A stretch of DNA of 64,000 bases from an uncultured Bacteroidota bacterium (GTDB lineage: Bacteria; Bacteroidota; Bacteroidia; Bacteroidales; P3): NCBI GenBank assembly GCA_902793295.1, contig CADBDA010000006.1:62001-126000 (forward strand). The letters are read 5' to 3'. The position numbers and the translations under genes were made by a program. Shown here piece by piece: positions 17,220 to 26,349 of the stretch. The notes under the pieces are model-generated. The model worked only from the letters and a program-made list of their open reading frames with translations. It did no database searches and was not told where the DNA came from. How positions within the stretch are numbered: position 1 is the first letter of the stretch; the number at the start of each line of letters is the position of its first letter.

Positions 17220-18893
17220 ATGGGTGCTACAAATTGCCCGGAGACCCCGAGGCAAAAGATGATTGCAATGATGTACCTCGTGTACACCGCTCTGCTGGCA
17301 CTGAACGTTTCGGTGGAAATCTTGAACGGCTTTGTGACGGTGGGCGATGCTATGAACGAGTCCAATAAAAATATTGAAACGCAATTGGCCGAGGCTTACG
17401 ATATGTTCGACCAGGCTATGCTGAACGACTCCACCAAGGTGGCCAAGTTCTATGAAGCAGCCCAGGAAATCAAAGGTTACTCTGATTCCTTGAAGCTTCT
17501 GATTGACGAGTCTCGCTATGGATTCCTTTGCTATATGCAGAGTTCAGCCTCGGTTGAGAAACACACCAGCGATGGTGTCTACAAACGTAAGATTCCGCTG
17601 CGCGACGGCAGTGGCAACCCCTTGCTCGACAGCGCCAAGGTGGCTCTGGATCTGGGTGGTCTTGAAATTGTTGAGAAGAAGGACAATACCGATATGGGTT
17701 CGCATTATTTTTATGGTAAGAGTGATGCCCCCGATGGTAAAGCTATCGACATTAAAAACGCTATTATTGCCTACAAAGAAAAGGTGACCAAGGTGTTTCA
17801 GGATACCAACATCACTCACGATACTGTGGAAGTTAACTTCGGTATGAATGTCGAAGGCGAGTTCTTTAGTTCCCATGCCGGTCGTATGGTCACTTGGGAA
17901 GAGTACAACTTCGACGGTGCTATCGCTGTGGCTGATTTGGTTTGCCTTTCCCGTATGAAATCGGAGCTGATGAATGCCGAATACGATGCCATTAAAAAAC
18001 TTTTTGGCATGATCGGCAAAGAGGACTTCAAATTCGACCAGATCGCTGCTATTTGCCGTCCTACATCCAGCTATGTCATCCAGGGTGGCAAATATGAAAT
18101 GAAAGTTAACGTTGGCGCATACGACTCCAAACGTCAGTTCCGTGCCGTCATCAATGGCGCTCAGTTCCAGAGCGGTCCTGATGGTTCTATCACTTATACC
18201 GCCGGTGCAGGTGCTCCGGGCGAGAAACGTGTCCATGGCGTGGTCTACATGATCAAGGATGGTAAGGAAGAGGAATATCCTTTTGATGAGAGCTACTTTG
18301 TCGCTGCTCCTGTTGCCGTGACAGAGCTTACCAAGATGAATGTTGTTTACGCCGGTATCGACAATCCTATCTCGATTGGTGTTCCCGGTGTGGCCTCTAA
18401 GGACATCTTCCCCTCTATCTCCAGCGGCAATGCTACTATTGTCAAGAGCCAGGGCGACGGTAACTATATTATCAAGCCTTCTAAGATTGGTAAATTGAGT
18501 CTTAATGTCAGCGCTAAAATCGATGGAGCAACTAAGAATATGGGTACTAAAGAGATTCGTATCAAACGTATCCCGAAACCGTCACTCCGCATCGGTAGCT
18601 TCAAGAGCGGTGACCAGGCTTCCAAGGCCGAGATTACGGCCAATCCTGTGCTTCGTGCTTCCATGGAGGATTTCGACTTCCAGATTCCGGCACTGCGCAT
18701 CAGCTCCTTCGTGTTCAACGTTCAGGGTTCGGGTGCTCTCGACCTCAATGGCTCAGGCAACCGTCTCACGCCTGAAATGATCAGCCGAATCAACAACGCC
18801 AAACGTGGTCAGAAGGTCTACATCACCGATGTGACTGTCAAGACTCCCGATGGCGCAACACACTCTCTCGACTGCACGCTTAGATTGAAGTAA
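17220..18893 (+). CDS. gldM: T9SS inner-membrane motor protein GldM/PorM
   Basis: A 557-residue GldM/PorM, the single-pass partner of GldL whose long periplasmic part reaches the GldK/GldN ring. The N-terminus (NCPETPRQKMIAMMYLVYTALLALNVS) has the short cytoplasmic RQKMI stretch and a single transmembrane helix at about residues 17-35. It is followed by helical and Ig-like periplasmic domains, including AAPVAVTELTKMNVVYAGIDNPISI with the conserved NPI motif. It is slightly longer than the roughly 515 residues usual in the family. It is separated from gldN by 17 bp. Confidence 0.93.
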   Translation: MGATNCPETPRQKMIAMMYLVYTALLALNVSVEILNGFVTVGDAMNESNKNIETQLAEAYDMFDQAMLNDSTKVAKFYEAAQEIKGYSDSLKLLIDESRYGFLCYMQSSASVEKHTSDGVYKRKIPLRDGSGNPLLDSAKVALDLGGLEIVEKKDNTDMGSHYFYGKSDAPDGKAIDIKNAIIAYKEKVTKVFQDTNITHDTVEVNFGMNVEGEFFSSHAGRMVTWEEYNFDGAIAVADLVCLSRMKSELMNAEYDAIKKLFGMIGKEDFKFDQIAAICRPTSSYVIQGGKYEMKVNVGAYDSKRQFRAVINGAQFQSGPDGSITYTAGAGAPGEKRVHGVVYMIKDGKEEEYPFDESYFVAAPVAVTELTKMNVVYAGIDNPISIGVPGVASKDIFPSISSGNATIVKSQGDGNYIIKPSKIGKLSLNVSAKIDGATKNMGTKEIRIKRIPKPSLRIGSFKSGDQASKAEITANPVLRASMEDFDFQIPALRISSFVFNVQGSGALDLNGSGNRLTPEMISRINNAKRGQKVYITDVTVKTPDGATHSLDCTLRLK

Positions 18894-18910
18894 CATAAAA
18901 CTCACATACA

Positions 18911-19795
18911 ATGAAGAAAATTCTGTTTTGTTTAGGACTGTTCATCTTTGTGGCCGCTGGCTACACGGTCAATGCCCAAGGTATCATTGATTCTGAAGAT
19001 GATCATAATTTCAACAACTTCTATAAGAAGGATCTGGCAAAAGGCAAACAAGCCATGCCGTATGCATATCTTCGTGAAACGGACGTCGTTTGGGAGCATT
19101 TCGTTTGGAGAACTATCGATTTTCGTGAGAAATTCAACCAGTTCTTTTATTTCCCGACAGATCCTAACAAAAGCACTCAAGGCCGTGTCAATCTGACAAC
19201 AGCCATCATGAACGCCTTACGGGATGGTGATATCGAGGTCTACAAAGAGGATGACCTGGTGACGCCTTACACCTATGAGGAGATGATGAGCCAATTGACT
19301 CGTAGCTATAACTTCCATATTGCCGAATACGACGAATGGGGTGATGAGACAGAAGGTCGCGATACGCTGATCACTGAAGAGTTCCGTCCGGAAGAGGTCT
19401 ATTCTGCCCGTATCAAGGAATCGTGGTATATCGACAAGCAGGACACTCGTCAGAAAGTCCGTATCCTTGGTCTGACTTTGGTTTACAACTACTGCAAGGA
19501 CCGCGATGGCGAACGTGTCTGCGACAATGTGGAGATGTTCTGGGTTCCGATGGACGACATGCGTGTTCGTAATGCGCTGGTTAAAATCTATGCCTATGAC
19601 GAGAACAACTCACACTCGGTGCGTACCTACGATGACATCTTCATTGAGCGTTACTTTGACAGCTTTGTTTATCGTGAGGCGAACACTTACAACCGTACTA
19701 TCGCTTCCTATCTGACGGGTACGGACGCCATTCTCGAGTCGCAAGCTATCGAGAACAAGATTTTCGACATTGAATCCGATATGTGGGAGTACTAA
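18911..19795 (+). CDS. gldN: T9SS ring protein GldN/PorN
   Basis: A 294-residue periplasmic protein that forms the T9SS ring with GldK. A signal peptide covers residues 1-22 (ending TVNAQ). Family marks are RETDVVWEHFVWRTIDFREKFNQFFYFP (two short motifs: ETDVVWE and REKFNQFFYFP), ARIKESWYIDKQDTR, EMFWVPMDD and SFVYREANTYNRTIASYLTG. Length is typical. It is followed by a terminator (19856-19895), then a second copy of the same family. Confidence 0.92.
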   Translation: MKKILFCLGLFIFVAAGYTVNAQGIIDSEDDHNFNNFYKKDLAKGKQAMPYAYLRETDVVWEHFVWRTIDFREKFNQFFYFPTDPNKSTQGRVNLTTAIMNALRDGDIEVYKEDDLVTPYTYEEMMSQLTRSYNFHIAEYDEWGDETEGRDTLITEEFRPEEVYSARIKESWYIDKQDTRQKVRILGLTLVYNYCKDRDGERVCDNVEMFWVPMDDMRVRNALVKIYAYDENNSHSVRTYDDIFIERYFDSFVYREANTYNRTIASYLTGTDAILESQAIENKIFDIESDMWEY

Positions 19796-19855
19796 TGTAC
19801 TGTTTGGTTGAAGCCTGTTTGTAATTGACAGTAACAATCATCGGATTATAAATAA

Positions 19856-19895
19856 TAAGAGTTAAGGATCGTGTCGGTTCTTAACTCTTATTTTT
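19856..19895 (+). terminator. Terminator between gldN and the gldN-like second copy
   Basis: An 11-bp perfect stem (19856-19866 and 19880-19890, loop about 13) is followed by TTTTTC. It ends only seven bases before the start of the second gldN-like gene, so read-through or a separate promoter would be needed to express it. Confidence 0.75.
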
Positions 19896-19902
19896 CTTAA
19901 TT

Positions 19903-20766
19903 ATGTTTCGAAGGTTCCTTCTTGTCGTTATTGGGCTGGTGTTTGCAGCCGTAGCTCTTTCTGCTCAGACCGTGGAGAGTGGTGCGGGGCATTTTTATGA
20001 ACGCCATCTTACCAAAGAACGCGAAGCTATCGATCTGCCTTTTATTCGGGAGACCGATGTGGTGTGGGAGTCTTTGATTTGGCGCACCATTGATGTGCGC
20101 GAGAAGTTCAACACGTTCTTCTATTATCCTATTGAACGCAATGGTTTTGACGGGCGTCGCAATTTTGCCTATCTGATATGGGATGCAGTTGTTGCCGACG
20201 AGATACCTATCTATGCCGATGACGAATTGAAGGTTCCATTGGATAACTATGCTTTCGTTCAGCAGTTTACCAAAGCCGATACCATCATCTTGGAGATTGT
20301 TGACGACGACGAGAATTACGAGTACAAGACGGTGCTGGTTCCGAAGGAGTTCAATTCGGAGGAGATGCTACAGGTGCGGTTGAAGGAGGTATGGTATATC
20401 GGCAAACAGAATACGGATATGTTTGTGCGCATGATTTCGCTCTGTCTGACCAAGGAGTTGTACAAGGAGCATGATGGTGACCTGGATTATATCGGCACTG
20501 CCGAGATGTTTTGGATACCGATGCAGTCGCCTTTGGTTCGACGTTTGCTGACGCGCAACGAGGCTGTATTTGAAGAGAACTCGGCACATCAGCCGTCATG
20601 GGAGCATATCTTCATGAGCCGTATGTTTAACAGCTATATCACTCGGGAGTCGAATACGTACAATCGTTCCATTTTGGATTATTTGACGGGTCCGGATGCC
20701 ATTTGGGAGTCGGAACGCATAGAGACCAAATTGCTCGATATTTGGATGGATATGTGGGAATACTGA
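19903..20766 (+). CDS. Second GldN/PorN family protein (GldO-like paralogue)
   Basis: A 287-residue paralogue of GldN with its own signal peptide (residues 1-21, ending LSAQ). It shares ETDVVWESLIWRTIDVREKFNTFFYYP (motifs ETDVVWE, REKFNTFFYYP), VRLKEVWYIGKQNTD, EMFWIPMQS, SYITRESNTYNRSILDYLTG and a matching end, SERIETKLLDIWMDMWEY. In F. johnsoniae gldN is likewise followed by gldO, a partly redundant copy. Whether this one is a functional substitute is an inference. It converges on the RluD-type gene with six bases between stops. Confidence 0.88.
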   Translation: MFRRFLLVVIGLVFAAVALSAQTVESGAGHFYERHLTKEREAIDLPFIRETDVVWESLIWRTIDVREKFNTFFYYPIERNGFDGRRNFAYLIWDAVVADEIPIYADDELKVPLDNYAFVQQFTKADTIILEIVDDDENYEYKTVLVPKEFNSEEMLQVRLKEVWYIGKQNTDMFVRMISLCLTKELYKEHDGDLDYIGTAEMFWIPMQSPLVRRLLTRNEAVFEENSAHQPSWEHIFMSRMFNSYITRESNTYNRSILDYLTGPDAIWESERIETKLLDIWMDMWEY

Positions 20767-20772
20767 TTCCTG

Positions 20773-21843
20773 TTAGATGTTTTGACGAGACGATTCGGCG
20801 TATTTGCGCCATTTTTCTACCACAGACAGCATGTCTTCCGGAAGGGGTGACTCGAAATGCATCTGTTGATGTGTTGTGGGGTGCTCAAATCCTAGGATTA
20901 AAGCATGGAGCGCTTGACGTGGTAACAACTGAAAGCAGTTAGTCACAAATTGTTTGTATTTGGAGAAAGTGGTGCCCTTCAATATCTGGTCGCCACCATA
21001 CATGGCGTCGTTGAACAGCGGATGGCCTATGTGTTTCATGTGGGCACGGATTTGATGGGTGCGCCCCGTTTCGAGCACACACTCCACCAAGGTGACGTAT
21101 CCGAAGCGCTCCAGAACCTGCCAGTGGGTTACCGCATGTTTTCCGACCTCGGGGTCGTCGTAGACGGCCATGACGCGGCGATCCTTAGTCGAACGGGCCA
21201 GGTTGCCGTCTATGGTACCGTTGTCCTCCGCAAAGTCACCCCACACCAGAGCATTGTATTTGCGTTCTATGGTGTGGTCGAAGAATTGTTTTGCCAGTGC
21301 CACCTGTGCGTCCTCGTTTTTTGCAATGAGAAGCAGGCCGGAAGTGTCTTTGTCGATGCGGTGGACCAAGTAGGGGACAATCGGGTTGCCATCGGCGCCT
21401 TTCTTGTCCTGGAAGTAGAAAGTGAGTCCGTTGAGCAGTGTGCCGGTAAAGTTGCCATAACCGGGGTGAACTACCAGCCCCGCCTGTTTGTCAACGACCA
21501 ATACGTCGTCGTCTTCGTATACGATATGGAATGGAATATCTTCTGGGATGATCTCCAGTTCGCGTGGCGGTGTGGGCAGCAATACGCTGATCACGTCACG
21601 CGGTTTCACCTTGTAGTTCGATTTGGAGGCTTTGCCATTCACCAGGATACAGCTGGCTTTGGCTGCAGCCTGTATTTTTGTTCGTGAGACACCCTCCAGC
21701 CGCATCATCAGGTATTTGTCCAATCGCATCATTTCCTGTCCTTTGTCGACGGTGATGCGATGGTTTTCGTAGAGTTCGCGTTCTTCGATGGGGTCGATAA
21801 GGATTTCTTCTGTCGCGGGTACAATGGAATCTGTGGGAGTCAT
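20773..21843 (-). CDS. RluA/RluD-family 23S rRNA pseudouridine synthase
   Basis: A 356-residue pseudouridine synthase: an N-terminal extension, an S4 RNA-binding domain (RLDKYLMMRLEGVSRTKIQ), and the catalytic domain with HRIDKDTSGLLLIAKN containing the catalytic Asp in the HRLDxxTSGL motif. Family marks ETGRTHQIRAHMKHIGHPLFND and an RQALHA motif follow. It resembles RluD, which modifies helix 69 of 23S rRNA, but the exact site is not readable. The ATG at 21843 was chosen over the in-frame TTG at 21852. It is the last gene of the PASTA / T9SS cargo / RluD minus-strand set. Confidence 0.9.
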   Translation of the reverse strand: MTPTDSIVPATEEILIDPIEERELYENHRITVDKGQEMMRLDKYLMMRLEGVSRTKIQAAAKASCILVNGKASKSNYKVKPRDVISVLLPTPPRELEIIPEDIPFHIVYEDDDVLVVDKQAGLVVHPGYGNFTGTLLNGLTFYFQDKKGADGNPIVPYLVHRIDKDTSGLLLIAKNEDAQVALAKQFFDHTIERKYNALVWGDFAEDNGTIDGNLARSTKDRRVMAVYDDPEVGKHAVTHWQVLERFGYVTLVECVLETGRTHQIRAHMKHIGHPLFNDAMYGGDQILKGTTFSKYKQFVTNCFQLLPRQALHALILGFEHPTTHQQMHFESPLPEDMLSVVEKWRKYAESSRQNI

Positions 21844-21873
21844 TTTGGGCAAGTGTGTGGAGGTTGTCGTTTT

Positions 21874-23793
21874 TTAGTGAGAGACGATGATTTTGTGTCG
21901 CGCCTGTTGTCTGGAGGCGACATCTTCAATGCAAAGCAAGTAGACGCCGTTGGGCAATGCGGAGAGGTCGATGGAGGGGCTGAAGGGCAGATGCATTCTT
22001 CGCCGGCCCTGCATGTCGAAAATTGTTATGATCAGCTGGTCGGTGGTGCCATTGTCCCAACGGATGTGTAGTTGTCCATGTGTGGGGTTTGGGGAACAAC
22101 TGAATTCGAGCGCGAACGATGGTGGGTTTTCTATGCCTACCAGGGCATGGCTGCCAAATACCGGACGCATCATAACGGCACCACTCAGTATGCTTTGCAT
22201 CCATTCGTTGCCGGTACGGTAGTAGGTCTGTTGCCGGGCGTCGTTGCTTCGGTCGAAACCCAAGTTTATGAAATCGGTGCTCAACTGTTCAATGCCGACA
22301 AAGATGGTGTCGTTCAGTGTCTGCGGGTTGCCCAGAGGGTATCGGTGGTAGCGGTTCATGCCGTCGAACTCGGGATGTAGGCGGGTGTCATCCTTGTAGA
22401 TGAGTTCGCCAGGTTTGCCATTGCGGGATTTCCAGATGCAAAGTTGGAACTGTATGTTGGCATTTTCATTGTTGCGCGTGCGGTTGAAGTAGAGATCCAC
22501 CGCCGTAAGCGTGTCTTCTGTGTTGAGTGCGTAGCGTTGGGCGAACCACAAGCGGCTGCCAGTGGCGGTCAAACCGTAGCCGTTCTCGGGAACGCCGTCG
22601 TCGTATGCGTAGTAGTTGCTGAAGGTCTGTCGAAGCTCCATCGTGTCGTTACAGATATGGTTGTCGCCACCTACACCTTCACGCACCACGTGGACCACAC
22701 GGAATTCAACGGGAGCCCCTGCCACAGGATAGACGAAGTTGACGGGAGGGTTGCTGTGGACTGCCATCTGCTGGTAGCTGCCATTGGGGAAAAATGCCGG
22801 AATGTTTTCGTAGCCACCGTTATAGTTGCCTATAATGTTATCGTTTTCGTCATAGACGGTGTATGAGTAGTTGGATGCCAGCGTCTGGTTGTAGCGGTTG
22901 ACGATGCGGACTGCCACTTGGTCGGCCATGTCGGACGGGACGAACTGCTTGGCCGGCATGGCACGGTAGTTTTTCAACATGGAGGGGGCACGTTCCACGA
23001 AGGCCACATCACGGAATAGCGAGTCGGCATGATGTCGGTTGTAGTTGAGGAAGATGTAATCGATATTCCATTGGTCGCAGTTGCCGGAGATGCCGCTTTT
23101 GGGATTAGGGTCGAGGCTGGCATAGTTGCGGAAGCGGAACTGGAACTGTTTGTTGAAGAAGATGGGGTCGTCGATAGCAATGCAGGCGAAACGCCACGGC
23201 CAGCGAGAGGACCGTCCGGCGGTGTCCGCATCAAACCCGCCCGTGGCCCATACAATGTGCCATTGGCTGTCGGCAGCCGCATAGCATTCCAAAAAGAGTG
23301 AGTCCTGTTGTGAAGGTGTGTTGCCGACGCGTTCCCACATGTTGCCATACCATCCGCCGGGCAGGTAGAAAAAACTGAGACAGACGGAATCGGAGGGCTG
23401 CAACTTGCGGTTGTATATGCCGGTGATGGAGTCAAGACGTATGCGTTGGGACGTCAGGGTGTCGGCCGAGAAGATGTTTGTCGAAGCGTTGGGGTAGAGG
23501 TCGCCCTGCTGGTTGAGTGCGTCGAGGGTGACGATGCCTATGGTGGGCGGTTCGGGGGCGTAGTCTTTGTTGACAAAGGCGTCGTAGGTGAGCCACCGTG
23601 CGGGTGATGGAAGGCCCTCGTAATTGGAGAAGTCGTCAAAGAAAGGCAGCTCCAAAGTCAGTGTGTCGGTCGATTTTCGTGGCGACGGACGGTTGGCCGA
23701 GCTGAGCGGAGCCAGCACCTCCTGGGCTTGAATGGAACCCAGTGTTGCCAGTGCGGCAAATGCAATCAGAATATGATGGACGAAGTGTTTCAA
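21874..23793 (-). CDS. Secreted protein with T9SS type A C-terminal sorting domain
   Basis: A 639-residue protein with a signal peptide (about residues 1-23, ending SIQAQ), a long beta-rich middle without a recognised enzyme motif (LELPFFDDFSNYEG near residue 48, then many aromatic-Asp-Asn repeats), and a C-terminal T9SS sorting domain: SCSPNPTHGQLHIRW, IFDMQGRRR and SIDLSALPNGVYLL. It should be exported by the T9SS encoded just downstream. The start is a TTG at 23793: a stop codon lies two codons upstream and no ATG precedes the signal peptide. It overlaps no neighbour and lies between PASTA and rluD-type genes. Confidence 0.88.
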   Translation of the reverse strand: MKHFVHHILIAFAALATLGSIQAQEVLAPLSSANRPSPRKSTDTLTLELPFFDDFSNYEGLPSPARWLTYDAFVNKDYAPEPPTIGIVTLDALNQQGDLYPNASTNIFSADTLTSQRIRLDSITGIYNRKLQPSDSVCLSFFYLPGGWYGNMWERVGNTPSQQDSLFLECYAAADSQWHIVWATGGFDADTAGRSSRWPWRFACIAIDDPIFFNKQFQFRFRNYASLDPNPKSGISGNCDQWNIDYIFLNYNRHHADSLFRDVAFVERAPSMLKNYRAMPAKQFVPSDMADQVAVRIVNRYNQTLASNYSYTVYDENDNIIGNYNGGYENIPAFFPNGSYQQMAVHSNPPVNFVYPVAGAPVEFRVVHVVREGVGGDNHICNDTMELRQTFSNYYAYDDGVPENGYGLTATGSRLWFAQRYALNTEDTLTAVDLYFNRTRNNENANIQFQLCIWKSRNGKPGELIYKDDTRLHPEFDGMNRYHRYPLGNPQTLNDTIFVGIEQLSTDFINLGFDRSNDARQQTYYRTGNEWMQSILSGAVMMRPVFGSHALVGIENPPSFALEFSCSPNPTHGQLHIRWDNGTTDQLIITIFDMQGRRRMHLPFSPSIDLSALPNGVYLLCIEDVASRQQARHKIIVSH

Positions 23794-23823
23794 TTGTCAA
23801 AGGTTGCTTGTCGTGGTGTATGG

Positions 23824-24717
23824 TTAGAATGCATCCAGATCTAACAGGTCGTATTGGCTGGAGCTGCTCTCTTCGAAGAATTCGCCGTTCATGAGCATCT
23901 CCAGGGTGCGTAACGAGTCTTCCTCCTGACGTCTCTTCATGCGCTCCAGCTCTTCCATGGCGACGACAGACTTGTCGCAGTACCAAATCTCGACGGTCGA
24001 GCCGAATTCGGTGTCGCTGCGACCGGTGTAAGCAGGACTCTGGCGGAAGACGATGGCGCGGCTCATGTCGGAAATGCCGTCATAGTGTTCCGAACCGATG
24101 TTGAGCGATGCTGACAGTATGTTGCGGCGCGCTTTGACGGGCGACATGCCTACCAGATAAGGCACAATGGTCTGCGTCTTGCCGCTTCCGCGACCCACTA
24201 CCAGGTCGACGAGTGCACCACGCTCCATCTCTCGTCCCGAGGCGACGGTGCGGCCGCGGTATTTTTGCTCCAGAACGGTGTGGTGCGGGTCGTTGACAAA
24301 GATGAGTTTGCCGCCGTGCAATCCGGCGTTTTCCAGTTGAGAGATGGCGTTGCGTACCGACAGCGAATGTAGGTCGGGCATGTTTGTGCTTTCGGGTCGC
24401 GATGCGGTGATGGTGATGTAAATCTTTCGGCCTCTCTTGATGAGCGAGCCCGAATCGGGATCTTGGCGGAGGATGTATCCGCCTTTATGGTTCTGCTGGT
24501 AGATGGAGTCGATGATGACATATTCGATGCCCAGTCCCTGGTCGCTCAGTTCGTCAATGTTCATTCCAACGACATAGGGTGTCGGGTATTCTTGTCCCAC
24601 GCGTCCGTAGTGCTTCAGTATGATGAAGACGATTACGACGATGAGCAGCGAGGCGGCAATGGCGATGAGGGTGTGAAGGACCCACGGATATTTTTGTAAA
24701 AAACCTGTTCTTGACAT
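23824..24717 (-). CDS. PASTA domain-containing membrane protein
   Basis: A 297-residue protein with a short cytoplasmic N-terminus, one transmembrane helix (about residues 13-34, LIAIAASLLIVVIVFIIL) and about three periplasmic PASTA repeats (VGMNIDELSDQGLGIE, MPDLHSLSVRNAISQLENAGL, VPYLVGMSPVKARRNIL). A charged C-terminal tail follows, rich in Glu and Ser. PASTA domains bind peptidoglycan or lipid II fragments. No kinase domain is present. In many Bacteroidota a similar gene lies next to an RluD-type gene, as here. Its function is unknown. Confidence 0.85.
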   Translation of the reverse strand: MSRTGFLQKYPWVLHTLIAIAASLLIVVIVFIILKHYGRVGQEYPTPYVVGMNIDELSDQGLGIEYVIIDSIYQQNHKGGYILRQDPDSGSLIKRGRKIYITITASRPESTNMPDLHSLSVRNAISQLENAGLHGGKLIFVNDPHHTVLEQKYRGRTVASGREMERGALVDLVVGRGSGKTQTIVPYLVGMSPVKARRNILSASLNIGSEHYDGISDMSRAIVFRQSPAYTGRSDTEFGSTVEIWYCDKSVVAMEELERMKRRQEEDSLRTLEMLMNGEFFEESSSSQYDLLDLDAF

Positions 24718-24799
24718 GTGTTACGAAACGGTGTTATACGGTGTCTTTAATAGTATCGAAACGTCAACTTTTTATAATTATTGTGCTGTTTTTCAATTT

Positions 24800-26125
24800 T
24801 CAGTTTGCCAGTTCGCCGATCAGGGTGGCGGCAGTGCAACGCGTTACGCGGACGTTGACATATTGGCCGGGCTGAATGTCGCCGCGGTCGAACACGATGA
24901 CTTTGTTCTGGCTGTTGCGTCCGAAAAGCTGTTGGTCGGAGCGGTGCGAGACGCCTTCCACCAGCACTTCGAAGGTCTTACCGACCTCTTTCTGGTTGTT
25001 TTCGAGCGCTATTTCGCCTTGTAGTGCGATGATTTCTTCCAAGCGGCGGGTCTTGACGTCGTCGGGGATGTCATCTTGTAGGTGCTTTTCGGCATAGGTG
25101 TTGGGGCGCATGGAGAACTTGAACATGTAGGCGTAGTCGTAGCGCACACGGCGGAACATGTCGAGGGTGGCCTGGTGGTCCTCTTCGGTCTCTGTGCAGA
25201 ATCCGGCGATGACGTCGGTAGTGATGCTGCATGTGGGCAGATAACGGCGAATGGCGTTGATACGGTCCAAGTACCATTCGGGGGTGTAGCGGCGGTTCAT
25301 AAGCTTCAGTATGCGTTCGCTGCCCGATTGGACAGGCAGGTGGATGCATTTGCAGATGTTGTCGTAGTCTGCCATCACCTGCAGCAATTCGTCGCTCAGG
25401 TCCTTGGGATGTGATGTGGCGAAGCGGACGCGCAGCAGTGGGTTCACTTGCGCCACCATGGCCATCAGTTGAGGAAATCCTACGTCGCCGGCGGGGTCGT
25501 GCCAGCGATAGCTGTTTACATTCTGTCCGAGCAGCGTCACCTCGCGGAAACCCTTCTCAAAGAGCGAGCGAGCTTCGTTGACGATGGTTTCGGGATTGCG
25601 GCTGCGTTCGCGACCGCGGGTGTAGGGAACCACGCAGTAGGCGCAGTAATTCTGGCAGCCGCGCATGATGCTGATGTAGGCGGTGATGCCGTTGGTGTCA
25701 TATCGTATGGGTTCGATGTCGGCATAGGTCTCGGTGTCGCTGAGCAGCGTCTCGGCCATCCGTTCGCCGTCGTTCACATGGTGCAGCATGTCCGGCAGCT
25801 GCCGGTAGGCGTCGGGACCCACGATAAAAGAGACGTTCTCCTCTTCCTCCATCAGCTGGGTTTTGAGCCGTTCGGCCATGCAACCCAGAATGCCAATCTT
25901 CACCCAAGTACGTTGGCGTTGCAACGCTCGGAGTTCGCGCAGACGCTTGCGGATGCGCTGTTCGGCGTTGTCGCGGATGGCACAGGTGTTGATGAGAATA
26001 AAATCAGCCTCGTCGATATTGCGTATCAAGGCGTAGCCGGCTTTGGTCAGAATGGAACCGACAATTTCACTGTCGGCCAGATTCATCTGGCAACCGTATG
26101 TTTCTATGAAGATGTTGTTTTTCAA
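24800..26125 (-). CDS. miaB: tRNA-2-methylthio-N6-dimethylallyladenosine synthase MiaB
   Basis: A 441-residue radical-SAM methylthiotransferase. The N-terminal UPF0004 domain begins IETYGCQMNLADSEIV and holds the auxiliary-cluster cysteines; the radical-SAM motif RGCQNYCAYCVVPYTRG has the C-x3-C-x2-C ligands; and a TRAM domain follows (about the last 65 residues). It adds a methylthio group to i6A37 of tRNAs. No ATG is present; the chosen start is TTG at 26125 (MKNNIFIETYG), because the upstream in-frame GTG at 26173 overlaps the promoter's TATCTTTG. That start choice is an inference. Confidence 0.92.
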   Translation of the reverse strand: MKNNIFIETYGCQMNLADSEIVGSILTKAGYALIRNIDEADFILINTCAIRDNAEQRIRKRLRELRALQRQRTWVKIGILGCMAERLKTQLMEEEENVSFIVGPDAYRQLPDMLHHVNDGERMAETLLSDTETYADIEPIRYDTNGITAYISIMRGCQNYCAYCVVPYTRGRERSRNPETIVNEARSLFEKGFREVTLLGQNVNSYRWHDPAGDVGFPQLMAMVAQVNPLLRVRFATSHPKDLSDELLQVMADYDNICKCIHLPVQSGSERILKLMNRRYTPEWYLDRINAIRRYLPTCSITTDVIAGFCTETEEDHQATLDMFRRVRYDYAYMFKFSMRPNTYAEKHLQDDIPDDVKTRRLEEIIALQGEIALENNQKEVGKTFEVLVEGVSHRSDQQLFGRNSQNKVIVFDRGDIQPGQYVNVRVTRCTAATLIGELAN

Positions 26126-26162
26126 TGCGCTGAATGATAATGTTGGTGATTGATGCAATCTG

Positions 26163-26170
26163 CAAAGATA
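26163..26170 (-). promoter_or_regulatory. Bacteroidota-type promoter for miaB
   Basis: The minus strand reads TATCTTTG, 38 bp before the proposed TTG start. Confidence 0.65.
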
Positions 26171-26261
26171 CACAAAAAGATTGGATGTTATGTCTTTTCT
26201 GTTGGAACTTAAATAATTTCACAATTCTTCTCTCCCGAGTGCGACAGAACATTTTTTTTAC

Positions 26262-26269
26262 TATCTTTG
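26262..26269 (+). promoter_or_regulatory. Bacteroidota-type promoter for the Vsr-NUDIX gene
   Basis: TATCTTTG lies 80 bp before the ATG at 26350. Confidence 0.65.
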
Positions 26270-26349
26270 CATCCGCAATGGTCATGCGCACAATAGTGTA
26301 ATCGTTATGATTTCTATTGTCTTGTGACCTACAAAAGGAACTATTGACG

